64,000 nt of DNA, from contig JBCFYV010000897.1 in NCBI GenBank assembly GCA_039000515.1, forward strand, positions 1-64,000, read 5' to 3'. Below, piece by piece: positions 57,536 to 64,000 of the stretch. Made by a program: the position numbers and the translations under genes. This stretch comes from Timema cristinae (lineage: Eukaryota > Arthropoda > Insecta > Phasmatodea > Timematidae). The notes under the pieces are model-generated. The model saw nothing but the letters and a program-made list of their open reading frames with translations. It made no database searches and was not told where the DNA came from. Every line of letters begins with the position of its first letter. Position 1 is the first letter of the stretch.

Positions 57536-57955
57536 AGTTGCAACATCACTGGTAAAAAAAACATTACCACATGGGGGTGGGGAGAGGGGCTTCGACATTG
57601 CGATGACGACACCGGTAAAACCCATTTCTGGGGGGAGGGTTGCGACATCATTTAAGGTTGTGAACAATTCCTGTCTTGTTGAGCCATCAAACTGGCACCA
57701 TTCATCAGGGAAAACCCATTGCCACATATATGGAAAGGGTTGCAACATAATTCAAGGTCATGAACTATTCCTGTCTTGTCGAGCCACCAAACTGGTGCCA
57801 ATCATCAGGGAAAACCCATTGCTACATAGAAGGGGAGGGATGTGACATCATTCAAGGTCGTGAACTATTCCTGTCTTTTTGAGCCGCCAAACTGGCCTGG
57901 CCCAGTCATCGGGGAAGGTCCTTTGGCACATAGGAGTGTGGGGGAAAGAGGGTTG
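57536..57955 (+). repeat. about 100-bp minisatellite, locus B
   Basis: Four units with GGGTTGCGACATCATTTAAG, GTTGTGAACAATTCCTGTCT, TGTTGAGCCATCAAACTGGC and CATCAGGGAAAACCCATTGC and variants. Plus orientation, opposite to locus A (39470-39836). The minus-strand frames 57376-57748 are this repeat read in one phase (repeating FPDEWCQFDGSTRQE). Confidence 0.88.
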
Positions 57956-58109
57956 CGATACATACCTCTAAAGAATTGTAGTGAGGGGAAGTGAAAGGGG
58001 TATCAAGGCAGGAGGAACCATCTCCACACTCTTCTCTAAGTGGCTGGCCAGAGGAGATGCTCACTATCAATGCCGAAGGAGAAGCGCCCAGCGCCGTGGA
58101 CTGCACACC

Positions 58110-58325
58110 AATAATAAATTTAAAACTCCAACACCCCGTCCCAATCCTAAGACAATAAACTCCCCCACACCAATAAAAAACTCCAACGCCCATCCGAATC
58201 CTTACCAGACATAAATAATCAATGAGCACAAATAAAAAAGCAATGAGCATACATAAATAACCATTGTCACACAAAAAAGCAATGAACACAAATAAAAAAC
58301 AAACGAGACATGAATAAACAAGTTT
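58110..58325 (+). repeat. A-rich degenerate short tandem repeat
   Basis: CAATGAGCACAAATAAAAAA-like words recur 5-6 times between 58205 and 58315. AACTCCAACACCCCGTCCCA / AACTCCAACGCCCATCCGAA is a duplicated pair upstream (58125-58200). Confidence 0.65.
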
Positions 58326-58374
58326 GGAACACTGGAAAGGGGGTCAGAAGGTGGGAAAGGGAGGGGCAAACCAA

Positions 58375-58480
58375 CTACCAATCAGAAAGCGAGAGGCGTG
58401 GTCACGTGACCAAATTCAACCAATCAGAACGCTGTTCCAATAGAAAGTGCTAGCTAGCTACTTATATAGTATTTTAATGA
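58375..58480 (+). promoter_or_regulatory. possible promoter-like cluster (CCAAT boxes and TATA)
   Basis: CCAATCAG occurs at 58377 and 58419, CCAATAG at 58436, and a TATA-like CTTATATAGTATTTTAATG at 58462. Spacing fits a eukaryotic promoter or LTR promoter, but no gene follows. Weak. Confidence 0.25.
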
Positions 58481-59560
58481 AGGTTTGAACAATTTCTCTA
58501 TAAAGCATCAAACTTTGCAATATTATATTTGTTCATATAGTCAGAGAAAATTGCTTACAAGTTTTCAGATTAAATTTATCCTCCCTCTTATTTATTACTA
58601 TCCACTTTCTTTTATTAAGTTCATCCTTCGGAAAACTAGGATATTTAACATTGCTGCCCATCTTTGCACGATTCTTAATTTTTAAAATATTTAAACACAC
58701 TAAAGAGGTGGTATATTTGAATTGTTTCCCTCAAGTTGTCCCTTCTTCAGCTAACCGATTCACCCGAAGCTGACGTCACGACAAGAAGGAAGGAGTGGGT
58801 GAACTTGCGCAAGGTTTCACCTTTATTCTTCACACCACGCGGTAGACCCATGTCAAGATACTTACAAAGGAAATAGAAAGCATTAGCATGGTATTAGTGA
58901 GTATAATGATAGTTCCGAGTAATAAAATAGGCCTACATTTTGAAAATGAGCCGGCAAAGAAAGATAAATTAGAGAGGGGGATTTGGAATAGGGGGACTTT
59001 AAATCATCATCTTCTTGAGGACAGCATACCTGGAGATAATCACAAATTTGATTTTTGTGGAAAAGTGACAGATTAAAATTATTAATCAAGAACTTTATAG
59101 CTGTGGTCAAAAAGTGGCGGGCAGGCCCAAAAGGCTCGGTGGGCGTCATGACCAAATAAATGTATTTTAAATCTTATTCAATATGTGTTAGGATTAAAGA
59201 ACACATTGAACACGTATTTTAGTTAATATATTTTTTAACAATTAAATACTTAAAAGTGTGCTAAGCAGCTCAGACCAAAGATATTATCAATAATAGGTTC
59301 TGATTTAAAATATAATAGAAAAATAATATTAGATAGAACAAATATCAGAATTCAACTATAGAACATAAGTTTAACCCTGTTTAGTTTTTAAGAACAATTT
59401 GAGAAATGTAGCTTAAATATGTACGGTTTTGTGCTAATTAGATCTGTATATTAAATTAATCTAATTAAATATAAAATAATATTTGGTTTTATTTTTAATT
59501 TGTAAAACCACAGTAACTTCTCAATTGAATCTTTTAGTACATAACAATAATTTAATAACG
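58481..59560. other. AT-rich spacer
   Basis: No supported gene. Opposing frames at 58883-59155 show no motif. Confidence 0.45.
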
Positions 59561-59569
59561 AAACACCCG

Positions 59570-59810
59570 CTTCAATGGCCACATGGTCTAAGTTATGACT
59601 CTCATGTTGGACTAGACTGCCGAGGACACGGGGATATGGGTTCGATTCTCAGTCGGGTGCACTGAAGGTTTTTTCTTCAAAATAGTTCTACCCTCTTCCT
59701 CCACGCAAGTGCAGGTACACTTATTATAAATTAAACCTTCTTCATCCTTAACTCACTAGTGCTATTAGTACATGCACTCCTGAATTGGTAGTTAGATGCA
59801 GTGCTAAAAA
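59570..59810 (+). mobile_element. SINE, full length, diverged
   Basis: Head CAATGGCCACATGGTCTAAG, B box TGGGTTCGATTCTCAGTCGG, body TCCTCCACGCAAGTGCAGGT and AACCTTCTTCATCCTTAACT, tail TTGGTAGTTAGATGCAGTGC then TAAAAAATT. Confidence 0.82.
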
Positions 59811-61655
59811 ATTTATAAAATCAATTGAAAACTTTGTTCTAAAAGTTTTAGTGTAAAATAAACTACGTTATGTATTAAACGAACCCTCTCAATTTCTGGA
59901 AATATTTCTAGAAGTACCATATAAAAAAATAATCTCGTAACCATATAGTTGTTGAATGTATTAGCATTTATTTTATCCACCAAGATTTTTTCGTAGAAAA
60001 ATTAGTGCGACAAATATTGAGAGCTACAAAAGTGTTGGACTATATCAACAGTATTTAATTTTATTTGTCAACACAAGCGGGATTATTTAACACATTGAAT
60101 ATATTTAAATGAACTCAAAATCCAAGCTTAGCGACCACATGAAGACAAAAATATTTAAAATGAGTTTACATGTGTACTACATGGAGGATTATTATCTTAT
60201 GTACAAAGTATAAGCCTACAAAATAACATTCTTTGTTCCCACCGTGAAAAAAAAAAATCTGTACACATTCAATACGTAAGTCAAAAACTGTTACTTTTAA
60301 AGATCATCAAGTAAATATTTATATTTAAAATCCCGTGCAATCTTTTGATACTGACATGTTTTGTACCTGTCTTGAAGTACGAGTATTTGCGTGCTGACAT
60401 AAATCTAGAAGTTGGCGTGTTTCTTTTTGACTTGAAAGATTAATACTACGCGCATAGACGTATCACGAGATAGTACTCAGGTCTCTTCTAATTGGAAAAT
60501 GAAACTGCGCGTTTTTTACCTTTTAAGTTAGTTCTCTCTCCGTGTTCTTAACTCCCCTACCCTTTCTTTTCTTCTCTCTTAACCAAGAATGTCCTAGGTA
60601 TTAGACATGAACTGGGGTCAAGTTACACAACATGAAACATGAAAACATGAAAATATAATTATAATCATTCCAATATCCAAATAATCTTTAAGTTCGACAC
60701 TTTGGGCCAGTCGTTGGTGTGTATAGACTATGTTTATTGAACAAGAGATATCAGCTCCCATTACCGGTATCACCAAAAGATTTGCCATTAAAAAAATTTC
60801 CCAGCTAGGAATTAACTTGCTGTTGTGTTTATCTAAAGTTAAATTAGTTTGTAAATCGTGTGTTAATATAATAAATTGTTCATAAGTGTGAGTTAACTAT
60901 TCATAGTAAAGCAAATTTTGTGTTGTAACAGTGCCATTTCTACAGGAAACATTTATCACAAAGCTCGTGCGTGCAATGTGTCATAACTTTCAATTCATTT
61001 ATATTTTTGGAAAGTTTGTTTAAACCAAGGCCTTTTATAACCTTTTATAAAAAGTAGATAGAATCTTTAAACTTGTTTCTTAAGAATGTTACTCAATAAA
61101 CGACACAATCTTTGGAACTATGGAACATTTACCATCCAATCTGCATGCTCATGGGAGTGTATTTTATTTAAGTTACCGATCTCCCCCGTACCTCTTGAAT
61201 TAAGTAATTATTGATCCTTGTGTTGAAAGGACGACTTAAGAAACTTGTTTGTTTCTATAAATATTTTATAAAATAAACAAGAATCATACGTAGCCCAAAC
61301 ACAGGTCCCTCCCCCAGCGTTGGATGATTAATAACCTTCCCTTACCCACCCAATGAAGAAGAAGGTAGTCAGGTCCTTACCATTGAGATTGGTGAATCTA
61401 TCATCTTTCTTACCTCCACTGGCTAAAGATGTGAAATTTAAAATTCTCCAAAGAAAAAAGTTCCTTTAATTTGTCTACTGATAACTTTCTACATATTTCA
61501 ATGAAACGAATACACTCGAGATTACTCAAGTTGTAAATTTTCTACAAATGAGTTGGAGACTTTAATACAAGAAACATAATCAAATCAGCTCTAATAAAGC
61601 AAGCAAAGCTATTTATTTTTTATTCTCACACCCACATGTCGACTACATTGTTCAG
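59811..61655. other. AT-rich spacer
   Basis: No gene, SINE or element end recognised in about 1.8 kb. Confidence 0.5.
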
Positions 61656-61659
61656 TTAA

Positions 61660-62043
61660 GGTGGGATGTAAGGGTCTGCCAGGAAAGGCCAGCTTTTTTG
61701 CAGTTTTTATGCCAAACCTTATTTTTTCCAAAATAAATAAAAGATTGCTCCAGTACGAACATAAATGTGTTTTTCACATATTGACCTCAAAATTTATTGA
61801 ATATCTGTCAAGAGTGTCCTGTAATTTAATGACAACTGTTTCATTAATTCTTTATTAAAAAGTTTCTTATCTAATGACGCTATGCTAATGATGAATATTC
61901 AGGAACTGTTGATATCAACATGTGAAGAAAATTAAACTCTATGTTTGTACTGGAGAAATATTTTATTTATTTCAGCCAAAAAAGGTTTTGCCACAAAAAT
62001 TGCAAAAACACTGGCCTTTCCTCGCGTCCTCTTCCATCCCACC
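61660..62043. mobile_element. foldback MITE with TTAA target site
   Basis: A 384-bp element with long imperfect inverted repeats (about 150 bp per side). It starts GGTGGGATGTAAGGGTCTGC and ends with the complement of GGTGGGATGGAAGAGGACGC. GAGGAAAGGCCAG-type sequence, TTTTTGCAGTTTTTATG/TTTTTGCAATTTTTGTG and CTCCAGTACGAACAT/CTCCAGTACAAACAT follow in both arms. TTAA lies directly outside both ends (61656-61659, 62044-62047). That fits a piggyBac-type target, though a Harbinger TTA/TAA site is also possible. No coding capacity; the frame 61661-61858 is chance. Confidence 0.85.
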
Positions 62044-63835
62044 TTAAATGTGTCGCTAACGTATATTGTAGAGCGAATAACACGTTAATAGTTTAATATT
62101 AGTATATCCCAGAAGAGATTTTGTTGATTGTCTTTATTTTAAAGTTTGATTTGTCTCATTCTGAGGTATATTTGTCTACTCATAAAAATATGCTCAATAT
62201 GTTTTATTTCATTCATTACCAGTGTCTTAAAATATATTATTGATAATTGACTGCTTTATGTGGATCAACACATGGTGTAATTCAAAAAGCTAGAATAATA
62301 ATTTAACAGTTATATTTAATTACATACGAAGTTATTAAATTTTAATCTCCTTGACCAAATTCAAAATACTTTTTAAAGTTATTACAAAAGTCTCTAATAA
62401 TAAAGTCAAATTTTCATATGTAAGTCCTTATAGGAAAAACAATACATATTTGTTGTAACTAAACTTGAAATACTTTATTATTTTATTAGTGTTATTTTAA
62501 TAGCTTAATTATTGATAATATCTATCAAAATTGGCAGCTGCAGATAAAATTGCCTGGCGTATAACCACATGAAAGTAGTTATATTAACTTATCTAGGTGC
62601 CAACGAAAAATTGAATTTAGAGACACTTCCACTGTGGTTCAATATTCTGAAGTTTTTTTTACTGTAAAATGTTCATAGGCCACAAAGGTCCGCCTATGCT
62701 ACGTCTATGAGTGCACGTGATTGAGGTGAGTGTGAACAATCCAGGCGAATACAAGCTGGCGAGGACGCTAAAGCAGGAAAGGTCAAGTAAGCTGAGGGAG
62801 GAGGGGGGTGAAGGAGGTTTAGAGGAACAATGGCTTGAAGGGTGCCTTAAGTCCTTTGTCAGGTGTAAAGAATACAATTAAAGGCAGAATAGGTATATAC
62901 GCCATATCATAGGCGTGTCTACAGAGGGGTAGGGGAGGGGGGCAGTTAAGGCATGGACACCCTAGTGGGGTTTCAAATATTGTTTTCAATGAAGGAGGAA
63001 TACAAATAATTTAATAAATGATTATTTGGTGGGAGAAGGACGCATTTAACTATAATTACAATTTTATAAACTCTAATCCACTTCTAAATTCACCTAATTT
63101 AAAAAAAAATTAGGATCACTCCGAATAAATTGTAGAGGCATCGTGTTTTTTTTAAATAAGCTTTTATAGGCGTCTTATAATAAAATAAATCCAAAGCTAT
63201 ATCTAGTTTTTTTTTAAATCAAGACGATAATCACTCTAAATAGCTTCAAAGCATGTGTAAATTTCAACAATTTTGGGGGGAAGGACCCTTTCAAATAGCA
63301 GCCAGTTCCCAAGCCAAAGTCCAGGTCTTCAAACCTATTGTTTTGGCTGGTCCCCGCACCTCCCTTCTAAAAGCTCACAAAGTTCCGGTGGCATTGCACG
63401 TACATCCACCCCATTGATGATAATCAAAACAAATCAGCCATTTTTAGTTAATGATGCACAAACAACCGCAACACCTTAAAGATAATATTGGAAATGTTCA
63501 TAGTGATCTTGATATCCGTGCTGCTGGTGCGTTTTGATAAGTGAGCCCGTAATGGCCGATCAAATTGTATTACGGTACATTGCTTTGCACAATCCTTAAA
63601 TCTTATTTGGTATATTCTTGCATTTCACGAGCTATTTGCTAGTGTACTGTTAATCTGTTATGGAAAGAAATGAAACTATAAGAATTCTATAAATAAAAAC
63701 TAAATGGAAGGCCATTTTATGTTTGCAATTTTGACCATTATTTGTAGGTTGTATGCATACATTTGCATTTTTAACAGTGTCTGTTTCCGTTATTGGGAAG
63801 GTGTTACGCGCCAAACAGTCACCAACGGCAGCAAA
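62044..63835. other. spacer, unassigned
   Basis: 62660-62890 is GC-richer, with a minus frame (62659-62877) that is Ser/Pro-rich and unrecognised. The rest is AT-rich. No supported gene. Confidence 0.4.
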
Positions 63836-63839
63836 GGGC

Positions 63840-63945
63840 TCACTTACTCTAAATTCAACCTTCCCAATTCCTAACCCATTAGCATAATTAGTAATTAAGC
63901 GTATAAAACCGAATGGGTAGTAAGACGTGGTGCTAAAATTATCTA
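63840..63945 (+). mobile_element. SINE 3' part (body end and tail)
   Basis: AATTCAACCTTCCCAATTCC then TAACCCATTAGCATAATTAG, GTATAAAACCGAATGGGTAG and TAAGACGTGGTGCTAAAA. 5'-truncated copy. Confidence 0.85.
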
Positions 63946-64000
63946 ATTAATTAACTGCAGCAAACCTTTTCGCGGCCAGCCTGCATACCACCGTCTGGGA

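Noticed and set aside
57376..57748. Minus-strand ORFs with a repeated FPDEWCQFDGSTRQE motif
   Set aside because: They are the 100-bp minisatellite read in one phase. Unit length changes break the frame and no start context or neighbour supports a gene.
57906..58289. 127-codon minus-strand ORF with hydrophobic start
   Set aside because: Much of it reads through degenerate A-rich tandem repeats and the minisatellite edge. No motif seen.
61661..61858. 65-codon plus ORF
   Set aside because: Lies within one arm of the foldback MITE and has no coding resemblance.

Overview
The window is AT-rich nuclear DNA from an animal, most likely an arthropod and probably an insect. It has short phase-1 exons with GT/AG splice sites, kilobase introns, many tRNA-derived SINEs, hAT, pogo and Helitron DNA transposons, a decayed LINE, microsatellites and minisatellites. 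It shows no bacterial gene organisation. A hemipteran or other hemimetabolous insect would fit the Helitron and hAT types, but the species cannot be fixed from the sequence.

Only one host gene can be supported. Six plus-strand exons between 4330 and about 33030 encode the C-terminal part of a secreted or cell-surface protein. Five exons (4330-4479, 7907-8046, 14196-14318, 16401-16538, 19637-19756) each carry one six-cysteine EB-like module of the pattern C-x-C near the end, flanked by phase-1 introns. The sixth (32703-32788) completes a split Cys codon and ends in a hydrophobic tail typical of a GPI-anchor signal. The 5' end with the signal peptide lies upstream of the window. The second exon carries an apparent extra GT dinucleotide that breaks the frame.

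The rest is repeats. Positions 729-3644 hold a broken pogo/Tigger-type transposase (minus strand), split by a complete 1280-bp hAT insertion with matching 8-bp target duplications. Positions 5300-6400 hold a dead non-LTR retrotransposon. Two non-autonomous hAT elements (6443-7016 and 10044-10775) flank a candidate Harbinger-like element (8535-9237). Intron 2 also holds a roughly 2.8-kb array of a 44-bp minisatellite (about 11240-14010). Intron 5 contains a 2.5-kb hAT element (23187-25725), a Helitron helicase relic (26730-27660) and two SINEs with perfect target duplications (29593 and 30496).

Downstream of the gene, 34-64 kb has no recognisable host gene. It contains SINEs with at least three different tRNA-like heads, many ending in the same 3' tail. 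A roughly 740-bp composite of SINE pieces occurs twice in opposite orientation (38728-39470 and 56040-56796). A 100-bp minisatellite is also present at both loci in opposite orientation. Other structures are a perfect 69-bp palindrome (47172-47240), a TTAA-flanked foldback MITE (61660-62043) and a few GC-richer islands that I cannot assign (43.0-44.4 kb, 45.1-45.7 kb).
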